NCBI RefSeq assembly: GCF_030698125.1
Contig: NZ_JAUYNV010000056.1
Span: 1 to 64,000 of the forward strand
Source of the DNA: Methyloversatilis sp.
Lineage (GTDB): Bacteria; Pseudomonadota; Gammaproteobacteria; Burkholderiales; Rhodocyclaceae
DNA length: 64,000 nucleotides
Direction of reading: 5' to 3'
Part shown: positions 36,523-45,701 of the stretch, one piece after another
Position numbering within the stretch: the stretch's first letter is position 1
Layout: the number at the start of each line of letters is the position of its first letter
Notes under the pieces: generated by a model
Told to the model about the DNA's origin: nothing
Database searches by the model: none
Seen by the model: the letters and a program-made list of their open reading frames with translations, nothing else
Translations under genes and position numbers: made by a program

Positions 36523-37767
36523 TCAGGGCCCATCCTGCGCGGCCTGCAGCGCGGCGACGCGGGTGGCCACCGCGTCTGCGTCGAAGGCGGCCGAGCGCTG
36601 GCTGCGCAAGGTGAGGGCTTCGCGGTAGTACTGCAGTGCGAGCTTCGACTGGCGTAGCTGGTCGAGGCTGACCGCAAGGTTGTAGGCGTGGTCGGGCTGG
36701 TCGGGCGCCAGTGTCCACGCATTGAAATAGGCCTGTTGCGCTTCGCGCCAGCGCGCCTGTCCGGCATACAGATTGCCGAGCGCGAACGCCGCGGGTGCCG
36801 ATTGCGGCTGCGCCGCGGCGATGTTCAGCAGCCGTGCCTCCTGCGCGGCCGGATCGACGTTTTCACTCATCGCCACCTGCACCGACGGGTCGGCCGGATC
36901 GATTTCGGCGATACGCCGCAACAGCATGCGTGCCTGCTGCGCATCGCCCCGGACGTCAGCCAGCGCCATCAGGCCGTGCAGCGCATCCGGATTGCGCGGA
37001 TCGGCACGCAGCGCACGTTCGTAGGCGACTCGCGCGCGATCGTACTCGCCTGCATTGAACGCCGCATAGCCTTCGTTGATGTCCTGCGGAATGACCGGCG
37101 CATTGCGGGTGATGCGGATCGGCGGCGCAGCGGGCGCTGCCGCGGGCGGCGGCGTCGGTGCCGGCTTATCGGCGGCGAGCTGACCGGACAGGAAGCGGCT
37201 CGATGGCGCGGCCGCCAATGCGTCATCGGGCAGTGCTGCGGGGGCGGTCACGGGTGCACCCGCAGCCAGGGACGACGGTGCGACCGCGGCGGCGGACGCA
37301 GTGGGTCGTTCAGGCGAAGGACCGGTGACGGGCGCTGGCGCCGCGATGCGCGCCGCCGGCGGCGGCAGGGAGGCGGCCGGTGCGACGGCCCGTCCGCCGT
37401 CCAGCAGGCCGATCTGCCACATGACCCAGCCGACGATGCCGAGCAGCAGCACACCGGCTGCGCCGAGCAGCCAGGTGAGCGGCGACTTGCCGCGTGGTGC
37501 CGGTCGCTTGGCGTCGAACAGCACGCGTGCTGCTTCGGCGCCCGGCTGAGGTGAGGGGGGCGTGGCCGGTCGCGGCTCCGGTACGTCGAGCCCGGCGAAG
37601 CGCGCGGCCTGGGCGAATTCGTCGTCGATCAGTTCCAGTTCATGGGCCGGCGTAATGCGCGCCGGTGGCGCGACCGCTGCCGGCGCAGCTTCGCTTTCGG
37701 CTGCCGGGTCTTCCTCGCGCCGCTTGGCGGCCTCGGCCTTCTTCAGCGCTTCGAGCAGCAGGCTCAC
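36523..37767 (-). CDS. TPR-containing MshN-like pilus assembly protein
   Basis: The 414-residue protein has an N-terminal cytoplasmic part, a transmembrane helix (WLLGAAGVLLLGIVGWVMW, about residues 85-105) and a Pro/Ala-rich periplasmic linker. The C-terminal half contains TPR repeats (DINEGYAAFNAGEYDRARV, ALRADPRNPDALHGLMALAD and APAAFALGNLYAGQARWREA). This matches MshN in topology and position between the secretin and the ATPase. Its ATG overlaps the secretin stop (ATGA). It probably anchors or positions the secretin. Confidence 0.82.
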   Translation of the reverse strand: MSLLLEALKKAEAAKRREEDPAAESEAAPAAVAPPARITPAHELELIDDEFAQAARFAGLDVPEPRPATPPSPQPGAEAARVLFDAKRPAPRGKSPLTWLLGAAGVLLLGIVGWVMWQIGLLDGGRAVAPAASLPPPAARIAAPAPVTGPSPERPTASAAAVAPSSLAAGAPVTAPAALPDDALAAAPSSRFLSGQLAADKPAPTPPPAAAPAAPPIRITRNAPVIPQDINEGYAAFNAGEYDRARVAYERALRADPRNPDALHGLMALADVRGDAQQARMLLRRIAEIDPADPSVQVAMSENVDPAAQEARLLNIAAAQPQSAPAAFALGNLYAGQARWREAQQAYFNAWTLAPDQPDHAYNLAVSLDQLRQSKLALQYYREALTLRSQRSAAFDADAVATRVAALQAAQDGP

Positions 37768-39506
37768 TGCGCGGGCTCCACTTTGCGGTTCGCGCCGGGC
37801 AGCGGGAAGGTCGATCTCATGAAGCGCTCGTCCGGCAGCGAATCGACCAGCGACCGGTAGTCGCCGTCGAGGCTGGCGTCTTCGATCACGACCGGACGGA
37901 TCAGCACGACCAGTTCGGTCTTGCGCGAAGTTTCATTGCGCGCCGACAGCAATGCGCCGATGAAGGGCAGCGCCGACACGCCGGGAATGCTGTCGCGGCG
38001 GTAGTTCAGTTCGTCCTGCATCAGGCCGCCAAGCACCGCGGTTTCGCCGCTGGCCACGCGCATGACCGATTCGAGTTCGCGCGTCTGGATGACCGGCACC
38101 AGATTGGGCGAGCTCAGGTCGGGCGTCGGATCCTGCGCATCACCCACCTTGCGCGAAATGGTCGGCCGCACGTTCAGCAGCACGAAGCCGTCGGCGCTGA
38201 TCTGCGGCGTGACCGCCATCACCAGACCGACCGATACCGAACGCGGCGTGGCGGTGAAACTGCGCACGGCCTGCGTGTTGGTATTGGCGACCACGTCGGA
38301 CTTGATTTCGAAATAGACGATGTTGTTGACGACCTTCAGCAGCGCGGTCTGGTTGTTCAGCACCGACAGCTTGGGGCTCGACAGCACCTTCACGTCGCCG
38401 TAGGTTTCAAGCAGCTTGATGCTGTCGACCAGCTCGCGGTTGCGGCCCAGACCGATGGCGAACGGCGCATTGGTGGTCAGATCGGTCGAGGTGGTATTCA
38501 GCGACACCGTGGCACCGCCGCGCTTGCCGCCGCCGGCGAAGGCGGTCCAGTCGATGCCCTGCTGGTAGTTGTCGGTCAGCTGCACCTCGGCGATGGTCGC
38601 TTCGATCAACACCTGGCGACGCGCGATGCGCGTCACCTGGCTGATGAATTCCTGCACCTTCTCGTGTTGGCGCGAGGTGGCGCGCACGTTGATGACGCCG
38701 GTTTCGGCGTTCAGGATGACCGACGCCGCTTCGCGGAAAGTGGCGCGTCGCTCGACCGGCGGGGCGGCGACTGCAGGATCGGTGCCGGCGACCGGCGCGG
38801 CTGCCGGTTCGCTCATCGTGTCCGGCATCAGCTTGTCGGTTTCGTGCAGCAGGTCGCGGATGTTGCGTTCCAGCGATTCCCAGAAGCGGTTCTTCGCGAC
38901 GTTCTCGATCCGGGTGCTGGAGCTGTTGCCGGCATTGCCGGTCTGCGTGGCGATGTTCGCAGTGCCGCCGGTGCCGGTGACCGCGGCCGAACTGGTCGAG
39001 GCGATCTGTGTGTTGATCGACACCGCACCGGTCACGTCGCGCGACATGTTGACGTAGTCGACCCGGTAGCTGCGCAGGTAGGGCGCGTCGGGCATCACGA
39101 CCAGATTCGGTCCGTCGAGCTCGAAACGCATGTCGACCTGGGTGGCGATGCGGGTGAGCAGCTGCGGCAGCGTCTGGTCGATCGCGTTCAGCGTCACCGC
39201 ACCCTCGATGCCGGGGTGGATGTCTACATTCACCTTGGCGTCACGCGCCAGCGCGAACAGCAATTCATTCACCGGCACCCGGTTGACGACCACGCTGTAG
39301 GTTTCCGACTTGTGCCGCGGCTGCGGTTGGGGCGGCGACAGCGGGCGGGCGACTGGCGGCGGGATGCCTTCGCGCGCTGCGGCGCCATCGGTATTTTTTG
39401 CCACGACGTGGGCATCCGACATCGGCTGGGGGGTATGCGCCGCACAACCGGCAAGCAGGGCCGCCATCACGGCGCAGGGCAGAACGGGGCGCAGCAATGC
39501 TGTCAT
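37764..39506 (-). CDS. Pilus secretin MshL/PilQ family
   Basis: MshL is the outer-membrane secretin ring through which the pilus exits. The ATG at 39506 gives 580 residues with a lipoprotein signal (LLAGC, Cys21); a GTG two codons upstream is possible. An N-terminal periplasmic domain near VNELLFALARDAKVNVDIHP is followed by N-domains and the C-terminal secretin domain (QTRELESVMRVASGETAVL, then GLMQDE). The order mshM-mshL-mshN-mshE-mshG matches MSHA loci, which supports the MSHA rather than PilQ assignment. It overlaps mshN by four bases. Confidence 0.9.
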   Translation of the reverse strand: MTALLRPVLPCAVMAALLAGCAAHTPQPMSDAHVVAKNTDGAAAREGIPPPVARPLSPPQPQPRHKSETYSVVVNRVPVNELLFALARDAKVNVDIHPGIEGAVTLNAIDQTLPQLLTRIATQVDMRFELDGPNLVVMPDAPYLRSYRVDYVNMSRDVTGAVSINTQIASTSSAAVTGTGGTANIATQTGNAGNSSSTRIENVAKNRFWESLERNIRDLLHETDKLMPDTMSEPAAAPVAGTDPAVAAPPVERRATFREAASVILNAETGVINVRATSRQHEKVQEFISQVTRIARRQVLIEATIAEVQLTDNYQQGIDWTAFAGGGKRGGATVSLNTTSTDLTTNAPFAIGLGRNRELVDSIKLLETYGDVKVLSSPKLSVLNNQTALLKVVNNIVYFEIKSDVVANTNTQAVRSFTATPRSVSVGLVMAVTPQISADGFVLLNVRPTISRKVGDAQDPTPDLSSPNLVPVIQTRELESVMRVASGETAVLGGLMQDELNYRRDSIPGVSALPFIGALLSARNETSRKTELVVLIRPVVIEDASLDGDYRSLVDSLPDERFMRSTFPLPGANRKVEPAQ

Positions 39507-39621
39507 GGGCACGGAGACGGACGGTGACTCGGAATGAAACTGAATTCGGATGGTACGCGGAATCCGGGGTCGATCAACATGATGCGCAGCCGGCCCTGTT
39601 CAGTCAATGCCTTTGGCATTT

Positions 39622-41079
39622 TCAGGGCTGGCGCAGGCTGCGTACCTGCCGCGCAATCGGCCGCGCGGTGGCGATCCAGTCGGGCAGCGTGGCGAGCGCC
39701 TGCTGCGCAGTGCGCTGATCCGGGAAGTCGCCGTAGATCACCGCCAGCTGGGTGCCGCCTGCAGTGTCTGCGCGATAGGCCCGCAACTGCTGTGCGTCGA
39801 GGGTACGCCGGGCGCGCCGGACATAGCGCTCGACCTGTTCGCCCTGGGCGACCGGGGCCGACATCAGCTGGATGAACCAGCGGTCGTCGGGCGCCGAGGT
39901 CGTCCATGACTTGCTCGATGCCAGCAGCGACGTCAGGTCATCGGCAGGCGCAGGGGGTTGCGCAGCCGGTTCCGGTACAGCGTCGGGCGGGGTTGAAGTG
40001 ATGGCATCCGGCATCGCGGCAACCGGCGGGACGGCGGGTTCGCTAGCCGAGGCTGCCGGTGGGGTCTGTTCAGGCTCTGGCGCGGCAGTGGGCGGCGGCT
40101 CCGGTGCGGCGGCCGTCGTGCCGCCGGCGGTCGCTGCCGGGAGGGGTGTTTCGGGGGGCACTCGGTCGATGCTGCGCCCGAGCAGAAAACCGGCCGCCAG
40201 CAGCACGACAGATGCCGCGACCGCCAGCGCCAGCCGTGTCGGGGTGACGCCGCCCGCTGCCGGCACGCGCAGTTCGGTGTCGGCGAACGCACGCGTGGCG
40301 TCGGCTGCCGTGACGCCGTGTGCGCCGCGCGCGAACGCCGCCAGCAGCGCCTTGTCGGCCAGGATATTGATGCGTCGTGTCAGGCCGCCCGAATCACGCG
40401 CGATGCGTGTCACCGAGGCGGCGTCGAACACGTTCGGTCCGCGATAGCCGGCGGCACGCATGCGGAAATCGATGTAGGTGCCGACATCGTCCGGCTGCAG
40501 CGGGTCGAGCCGGAAATGCTGGGTGATGCGGTCCTTCAGTTGCCGCATGTCGGTGCGCGCCAGCAGGTCGTCCAGCTCCGGCTGGCCGAACAGCGCGATC
40601 TTGATCAGCTTGTGGCGTTCGGATTCGAGGTTGGACAGCAAGCGGATCTGTTCCAGCGTTTCCGCCGGCATCGCATGCGCCTCGTCGATCAGCAGCACGA
40701 TCTGGCGGCCGGCGGCGAATTCGGCCACCAGCGCCTCCTGCACCGCGCGCAGCAGCCGGTGAGCGCTGCCATCGCTGCCGGTGGCGGGCGCGCAGCCCAG
40801 CTCGTCGGCCAGCACGGCGAGCAGTTCGCCGCGGTTCATCAGCGGGTCGGCGAGATAGATGGCGCGCAGATGGGCGGGAAGGTGATCGATCAACACCCGC
40901 GCCAGCATGGTCTTGCCGGTGCCGACTTCGCCACTGACCTTGACCAGCCCCTCTTCGCGTCCGAGCGCATAGACCAGTGCGTCGAGCAGTGCCCGGCGGT
41001 TCGCGCCGCCGAAGAAGAAATCGGCATGCGGGGTGATGCGGAACGGCGATTCGCGCAGGCCGAAGTGGTCGAGGTACAT
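39622..41079 (-). CDS. MshM/ExeA-like AAA+ ATPase with C-terminal SPOR domain
   Basis: The 485-residue protein starts MYLDHFGLRESPFRITPHAD, the characteristic ExeA/MshM N-terminus. It has Walker A GEVGTGKTM and Walker B IVLLIDEAHAMP, a helical lid, then one transmembrane helix (LALAVAASVVLLAAGFLLG). A long Pro/Ala-rich periplasmic linker ends in a SPOR-like domain (WFIQLMSA ... AVIYGDFPDQRTAQQAL) that could bind denuded peptidoglycan. ExeA-type proteins help assemble the secretin through the cell wall. The ATG starts one base after the response-regulator stop. The linker is longer than I expect for this family. Confidence 0.88.
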   Translation of the reverse strand: MYLDHFGLRESPFRITPHADFFFGGANRRALLDALVYALGREEGLVKVSGEVGTGKTMLARVLIDHLPAHLRAIYLADPLMNRGELLAVLADELGCAPATGSDGSAHRLLRAVQEALVAEFAAGRQIVLLIDEAHAMPAETLEQIRLLSNLESERHKLIKIALFGQPELDDLLARTDMRQLKDRITQHFRLDPLQPDDVGTYIDFRMRAAGYRGPNVFDAASVTRIARDSGGLTRRINILADKALLAAFARGAHGVTAADATRAFADTELRVPAAGGVTPTRLALAVAASVVLLAAGFLLGRSIDRVPPETPLPAATAGGTTAAAPEPPPTAAPEPEQTPPAASASEPAVPPVAAMPDAITSTPPDAVPEPAAQPPAPADDLTSLLASSKSWTTSAPDDRWFIQLMSAPVAQGEQVERYVRRARRTLDAQQLRAYRADTAGGTQLAVIYGDFPDQRTAQQALATLPDWIATARPIARQVRSLRQP

Positions 41080-41080
41080 G

Positions 41081-42532
41081 TCAGTCGCCGCGGCCGGCGT
41101 CGGCGTCCGGGGCGTCCATGCGGTGGTACAGCGTCGTGCGCGCGATGCCCAGCAGACGTGCCGCCGCGCTGACATTGCCGCGCGCCAGACGCATCGCAGC
41201 ATCTATATAGGCGCTTTCCCATTCGCGCAGCCGGGCGTCGAGCCGGAAGCCGCCGGCGCGCAGCTCGTCGAGTGCGATATCCGCCAGTTCGCGCATCTCC
41301 GTGTCATGAACGCCCGGCGCTGCCGGCGCGCTCCCGGCCGGGTCGAATTCCGCCTGCAGTTCGGCCAGACCGACTTCGCGGCCTGGATACTTGGTCGACA
41401 GCCGGATGACGATGTTGCGCAGTTCGCGCACGTTGCCGGGAAAGCCGTAGGCCAGCCACCCCGCACGCGCGTCGGCCGCCAGCGAAAACGGCTGCCGTTC
41501 AAGCTGGGCGCTGAACTGCCAGCGGAAGTGCTCGAGCAGCTGCAGCCGGTCGCTGCCCATGTCGCGCAGGGCCGGCAAGGTGATCGTGAACACGCTGAGC
41601 CGGTGGTAGAGATCCGACCGGAAGCGCCCGGCGCGGACCTCCTCGCTCAGATCGCGATTGGTGGCCGCGATGATGCGTGCGTTTGAACGGCGCAACTGCG
41701 TTTCGCCGACCCGCTGGTACTCACCGTTCTCGAGCACGCGCAGCAGCTTGGCCTGGAGGTCGAGCGGCAGCTCGCCGATCTCGTCGAGGAACAGGCTGCC
41801 CGACGCGGCCTCCTCGAAATAGCCGGTACGTGCCGTCTGTGCGCCGGTGAACGCGCCGCGCGCGTGGCCGAACAGCGTCGGCTCGACCAGACTGGGCGAA
41901 ATGGCGGCACAGTTGAGCGCCAGAAAGGGCTGGCCGCCACGCGTCGTGCCGGCGTGCAGGCAGTTGGCGACAATGTCCTTGCCGGTGCCCGATTCGCCTT
42001 CCACCAGCACCGGATACGGCAGATCTGCGTACTGCACGATCTGTGCGCGCAGCCGGATCACCGGTTCGCTGTCGCCGATCAGCGCCGGCAGGGCGGGAGG
42101 CGGCGGGCTGCAGGTTTCAGCCAGCTGGCGCAGCAGCGCATGCAGCGCTGCGGGCTGCGCCGGTTTGGACACGAATTCCGTGGCGCCAAGGGCGCGCGCA
42201 TGGCGAGCGAGGCCTTCCTCCCCCTGGCCGGACAGCACCACGATGCGGGTGTCCGGCGCGTGGGCCAGCAGGTCGGCGATCAGTGCGTAGCCTTCATCCG
42301 GCCGATGCGGGCAGGGCGGCAGGCCAAGATCGATCAACGCCAGTTTCGGTGCCGCCGGTTGTTCGCGCAGCCATGCGATGGCCGCACCGCGAGAGGCGCG
42401 GCTGGTGACGAGGAAATCCGCCTCGAGCAGGAAGCTGAGTGAATCGGCAATCAGCGGGTCGTCGTCGACGATCAGCAGTCCGGGCCGCGGCGCTTCGGTT
42501 TTCGTCGGGCGGGCAGCGTTCGCGAAAGTCAT
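41081..42532 (-). CDS. Sigma-54-dependent response regulator (NtrC/PilR-like)
   Basis: The 483-residue protein has a receiver domain (Asp68 as the likely phosphorylation site in LIDLGLPP; acidic residues at 23-25). An AAA+ sigma-54 interaction domain follows (Walker A GESGTGKD, the sigma-54 contact loop GAFTGA, and the Walker B segment [10 protein letters not shown]). A Fis-type helix-turn-helix ([20 protein letters not shown]) ends the protein. It is the first gene of the MSHA-type operon and probably activates it or other pilus genes. The cognate histidine kinase is not adjacent. The ATG at 42532 was chosen over a longer upstream frame because it starts just before the receiver domain. Confidence 0.9.
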   Translation of the reverse strand: MTFANAARPTKTEAPRPGLLIVDDDPLIADSLSFLLEADFLVTSRASRGAAIAWLREQPAAPKLALIDLGLPPCPHRPDEGYALIADLLAHAPDTRIVVLSGQGEEGLARHARALGATEFVSKPAQPAALHALLRQLAETCSPPPPALPALIGDSEPVIRLRAQIVQYADLPYPVLVEGESGTGKDIVANCLHAGTTRGGQPFLALNCAAISPSLVEPTLFGHARGAFTGAQTARTGYFEEAASGSLFLDEIGELPLDLQAKLLRVLENGEYQRVGETQLRRSNARIIAATNRDLSEEVRAGRFRSDLYHRLSVFTITLPALRDMGSDRLQLLEHFRWQFSAQLERQPFSLAADARAGWLAYGFPGNVRELRNIVIRLSTKYPGREVGLAELQAEFDPAGSAPAAPGVHDTEMRELADIALDELRAGGFRLDARLREWESAYIDAAMRLARGNVSAAARLLGIARTTLYHRMDAPDADAGRGD

Positions 42533-42575
42533 GACCGATGATAGCGCACGCCGATGGCGCATCCGGAAGCGTCGC

Positions 42576-42604
42576 TGCGGCCTGTAGGGCGCCTCTGCTA
42601 CAAT
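42576..42604 (+). promoter_or_regulatory. Candidate extended -10 promoter of the mla operon
   Basis: TGCTACAAT (42596-42604) matches an extended -10 element (TGnTATAAT, one mismatch). The -35 position 17 bp upstream (tgcggc) is weak, as is usual for extended -10 promoters. It lies 33 bp before the mlaF GTG, in the 104-bp region divergent from the response-regulator gene. This is a prediction from sequence only. Confidence 0.45.
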
Positions 42605-42636
42605 CGCGCTCCCTGTTACCCGCATACACTGTTCTC

Positions 42637-43458
42637 GTGTCACTGTCCCCTCCGGCCGAAGACATCCTGGTCGACTTGAAGAACGTCGACTTTGCCTACG
42701 ACACGCGGCCCATTCTTTCCGGCATCAATCTGCGCATTCCGCGCGGCAAGCTGGTCGCCATCATGGGCGGCAGCGGCTGCGGGAAGACGACATTGCTGCG
42801 CCTCATCGGCGGCCAGCTCAAGCCGACTGCGGGCCACCTGACGGTGGACGGCCAGGAGCTTGCGCGGCTGTCGCGTCGCGAAATGTATGCGGCCAGGCGG
42901 CGCATGGGCATGCTGTTCCAGTTCGGCGCGCTGTTTACCGATCTGAACGTGTTCGACAACGTGGCCTTCCCGTTGCGCGAACACACCGACCTGCCGCCCG
43001 ACATGATCCGTGATCTGGTCATGACCAAGCTGCATGCCGTCGGGCTGCGAGGCGCGTGGAAGCTGATGCCGGCCGAACTGTCGGGCGGCATGGCGCGTCG
43101 CGTTGCGCTGGCCCGCGCCGTGGCGCTCGACCCGATGCTCATCATGTACGACGAACCCTTTGCGGGCCTCGACCCGATTTCATTGGCTGTGGTCGGTCAG
43201 CTGATACGCCGGCTCAATGACGCACTTGGCGCCAGTTCGATCATGGTGACGCACGACGTGCACGAATCGCTGGAAATCGTCGACTACCTGTATTTCCTTT
43301 CAGCCGGCAAGGTGGTGGCCGAAGGGACGCCGGACGAGATCCGTGCCTCGACCGATCCGTTCGTGCATCAATTCGTCAATGCGGAGATCGACGGGCCGCT
43401 GCCATTCCATTTTCCGGGTGACGATTACCGGACAACCCTGATGGAGACGCACGCATGA
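42637..43458 (+). CDS. mlaF: Phospholipid ABC transporter ATP-binding protein MlaF
   Basis: MlaF is the ATPase of the MlaFEDB complex that moves phospholipids between the inner and outer membranes. The GTG at 42637 (VSLSPPAED) gives 273 residues, close to E. coli MlaF. Walker A is GGSGCGKTT, the signature is LSGGMARR and Walker B is LIMYDEPFAGLDP; the switch His lies in VTHDVHES. It is the first gene of mlaFED-mlaA-mlaC-mlaB, and its stop overlaps the mlaE ATG. Confidence 0.94.
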   Translation: MSLSPPAEDILVDLKNVDFAYDTRPILSGINLRIPRGKLVAIMGGSGCGKTTLLRLIGGQLKPTAGHLTVDGQELARLSRREMYAARRRMGMLFQFGALFTDLNVFDNVAFPLREHTDLPPDMIRDLVMTKLHAVGLRGAWKLMPAELSGGMARRVALARAVALDPMLIMYDEPFAGLDPISLAVVGQLIRRLNDALGASSIMVTHDVHESLEIVDYLYFLSAGKVVAEGTPDEIRASTDPFVHQFVNAEIDGPLPFHFPGDDYRTTLMETHA

Positions 43459-44243
43459 TCGCCCGGGTGCTTCGCTCGATGGGGGCGCGCACGCTCGACG
43501 GTCTGTGGCGGCTTGGCTTCGCCAGCCGCTTCTTCGTTGCCGTGCTGATGCGCTCGGGTACCGCCTTTTCGCGCTTCTCGCTGACCATTCGCGAGGTGTT
43601 TTCGACCGGCGTGCTGTCGCTGATCATCATCATGGTGTCCGGCTTCTTCGTCGGTCTGGTGCTCGGTCTGCAGGGCTACGAAACGCTGCAGCGCTACGGT
43701 TCGAGCGAGGCACTGGGCATTCTGGTGGCGCTGTCGCTGGTGCGCGAACTGGGGCCGGTGGTTGCCGGGCTGCTGTTCGCCAGCCGCGCAGGTTCTGCGC
43801 TGACGGCCGAAATCGGCCTGATGAAGACGACCGAGCAGCTCAAGGCGATGGACATGATGGCGGTCGATCCGATTGCACGCGTCGTGGCACCGCGTTTCTG
43901 GGGGGGCGTCATTTCGATGCCCTTGCTGGCGGCGCTGTTTTCGATGATGGGCGTGTTTGGCGCCTGGTTCATCGGTGTCGTGTTCATCGGCGTCGATGAC
44001 GGAGCCTTCTGGTCGCAGATGCAGGCATCGGTCGATTTCCGCTACGACATCGTGAACGGCATCATCAAGAGCGTGGTGTTCGGCTTTGCGGTGTCGCTGA
44101 TCGCGGTTTTCGAAGGTTACGATTCGGCGCCGACCGCCGAGGGCGTGTCGCGCGCGATCACGCGAACTGTTGTCAATTCGGCGCTCACCATACTGGCGCT
44201 GGATTTTGTGCTTACATCCTTCATGTTCAGGGGTAACGGATGA
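43455..44243 (+). CDS. mlaE: Phospholipid ABC transporter permease MlaE
   Basis: The 262-residue integral membrane protein is the permease of the Mla system. The family motif region FFVGLVLGLQGYETLQRYGS and the coupling segment AEIGLMKTTEQLKAMDMMAV (contacting MlaF) are visible, with about five hydrophobic segments. Its length matches MlaE. It overlaps mlaF and mlaD by four bases each, so the complex is coordinately translated. Confidence 0.95.
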   Translation: MIARVLRSMGARTLDGLWRLGFASRFFVAVLMRSGTAFSRFSLTIREVFSTGVLSLIIIMVSGFFVGLVLGLQGYETLQRYGSSEALGILVALSLVRELGPVVAGLLFASRAGSALTAEIGLMKTTEQLKAMDMMAVDPIARVVAPRFWGGVISMPLLAALFSMMGVFGAWFIGVVFIGVDDGAFWSQMQASVDFRYDIVNGIIKSVVFGFAVSLIAVFEGYDSAPTAEGVSRAITRTVVNSALTILALDFVLTSFMFRGNG

Positions 44244-44716
44244 ACCGTACTGTGCTCGACCTCTGGGTCGGTGTGTTCGTGGCGATCGGCGTGGCCGCAG
44301 TGTTGTTTCTGGCACTAAAGGTCGGCAACCTTGCGTCCGCTAACATAGGCGAGACATACAGGCTGCAAGCCAACTTTGATAACATCGGTGGCCTGAAACC
44401 GCGTGCGCCCGTGAAAAGTTCGGGAGTTGTGGTCGGGCGGGTGACGGAAATCACCTTTGACCCCACTCTTTATGTCGCGGTGGTCAAGATGGATGTCGAT
44501 AAGCGGTATGTTTTCCCGCGTGACACGTTTGCGACCATCCTGACGTCAGGGTTGCTTGGCGAGCAGTACATCGGTTTTGAAGTCGGTGGCGATACGGAAA
44601 TGCTCGCCGCCGGCGCAACGATAACGAAGACGCAGTCTGCGGTAGTGCTTGAAAAGCTGATCAGTCAGTTCATGTTCAACAAGGCTGCCGAGAGCCCGCA
44701 GGCTCCCGAGCAGTGA
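44240..44716 (+). CDS. mlaD: MCE-domain phospholipid-binding protein MlaD
   Basis: MlaD is anchored in the inner membrane by its N-terminal helix (LWVGVFVAIGVAAVLFLALK) and forms the hexameric MCE ring that receives or delivers phospholipids. The MCE domain runs from about residue 38 (YRLQANFDNIGGLKPRAPVK) to about 118, with the SGLLGEQYIGFE segment typical of the family. The length is 158 residues. The short C-terminal tail is Ala/Pro-rich. It overlaps mlaE by four bases and is followed by mlaA. Confidence 0.95.
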   Translation: MNRTVLDLWVGVFVAIGVAAVLFLALKVGNLASANIGETYRLQANFDNIGGLKPRAPVKSSGVVVGRVTEITFDPTLYVAVVKMDVDKRYVFPRDTFATILTSGLLGEQYIGFEVGGDTEMLAAGATITKTQSAVVLEKLISQFMFNKAAESPQAPEQ

Positions 44717-44748
44717 TGCGCACAATGCATAGCCGGGAAGCTCGCCAG

Positions 44749-45612
44749 ATGATCGATACAAAAAAGCAGACAACCAATTTTCGACCGGTGCTCGCTGCAG
44801 CCATTGCTGCAACGCTGATGACCGGTTGCGCGACCTCCGGCAATCCGAAGGATCCGATCGAAGGGTTCAACCGCGCGGTCTTTTCGTTCAACGAAACGGT
44901 CGACAAGGCGCTCATCAAGCCCGTCGCGCAGGGCTATGACTACATCACGCCGACGCCTGTCCAGACCGGGGTTTCGAATTTCTTCGGCAACATTGCGGAT
45001 CTGTGGATCGGTTTCAACAACCTGATCCAGGGCAAGCCGGGCGAGGCACTGTCCGACGTCGGGCGTGTGGTGATCAATACGACCATCGGCATCGTCGGGC
45101 TGTTCGACGTGGCTACGGGCATGGGGCTCGAAAAGCACGAGGAAGATTTCGGCCAGACGCTCGGTCGCTGGGGCGTTGGCGATGGCGCGTATGTCGTGCT
45201 GCCGATCATCGGACCGCGTACCCTGCGTGATACCGGCGGTTTCCTGGTGGATGTCTGGATCGACCCGGTCGCCAATCATGATCCGGTCTCGGTCCGGAAT
45301 TCCGCCCTTGCTCTGCGTGCCATCGATATGCGTGCCGATTTCCTGAAGGCCGAAAGCGCAATCGAAGCTGCCGCACTCGACAAGTACGCCTACGTGCGCG
45401 ATGCGTATCTGCAACGTCGCCGCAGCCTCATCCATGACGGAAATGCACCGCGCGAAAGCCCGTTCGCACAGCTTTCGCCGAGCGAAAACCTGATGACCAT
45501 GTTACCGATTGAATCAACTTGGTGCTTCATGCTTGTCGGCACACCTGCCACCATGGCCGTTGATGCCATCAGTGCGCAGACTTCGACGGAGCTTGCCGTA
45601 GTGTCGAACTGA
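44749..45612 (+). CDS. mlaA: Outer-membrane phospholipid transport lipoprotein MlaA (VacJ)
   Basis: MlaA sits in the outer membrane and removes surface-exposed phospholipids to MlaC. From the ATG at 44749 (GGGAAG eight bases upstream) the protein is 287 residues with a lipobox MTGC (Cys27). In-frame GTG/ATG codons at 44713-44728 would add up to 12 residues and overlap mlaD. The MlaA core is clear: DPIEGFNRAVFSFNETVDKA, DVGRVVINTTIGIVGLFDVA and GPRTLRDTGGFLVD. The last 40 or so residues are a tail of unclear role. Two hairpins follow before mlaC. Confidence 0.92.
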   Translation: MIDTKKQTTNFRPVLAAAIAATLMTGCATSGNPKDPIEGFNRAVFSFNETVDKALIKPVAQGYDYITPTPVQTGVSNFFGNIADLWIGFNNLIQGKPGEALSDVGRVVINTTIGIVGLFDVATGMGLEKHEEDFGQTLGRWGVGDGAYVVLPIIGPRTLRDTGGFLVDVWIDPVANHDPVSVRNSALALRAIDMRADFLKAESAIEAAALDKYAYVRDAYLQRRRSLIHDGNAPRESPFAQLSPSENLMTMLPIESTWCFMLVGTPATMAVDAISAQTSTELAVVSN

Positions 45613-45622
45613 CCGATTCATT

Positions 45623-45644
45623 GCCTCGCCCGGTCGGGCGAGGC
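45623..45644 (+). other. Hairpin downstream of mlaA
   Basis: gcctcgccc (45623-45631) and gggcgaggc (45636-45644) form a perfect 9-bp stem with a ggtc loop, 11 bases after the mlaA stop. It has no T-run of its own. Together with the terminator-like hairpin 14 bp further on it separates the mlaFEDA and mlaCB blocks. Confidence 0.7.
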
Positions 45645-45658
45645 GGCATGGTCATGAC

Positions 45659-45686
45659 GGCCTGTCGCGTGGCGACAGGCCTTTTT
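45659..45686 (+). terminator. Intrinsic terminator-like hairpin between mlaA and mlaC
   Basis: ggcctgtcgc (45659-45668) and gcgacaggcc (45672-45681) form a perfect 10-bp GC-rich stem with a 3-base loop, followed at once by TTTTT (45682-45686). It lies 15 bp before the mlaC start. This is a strong terminator structure inside what is otherwise a continuous operon. It may reduce readthrough into mlaCB or act as an attenuator. Confidence 0.75.
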
Positions 45687-45701
45687 CATCTGGGAGAACC
45701 C

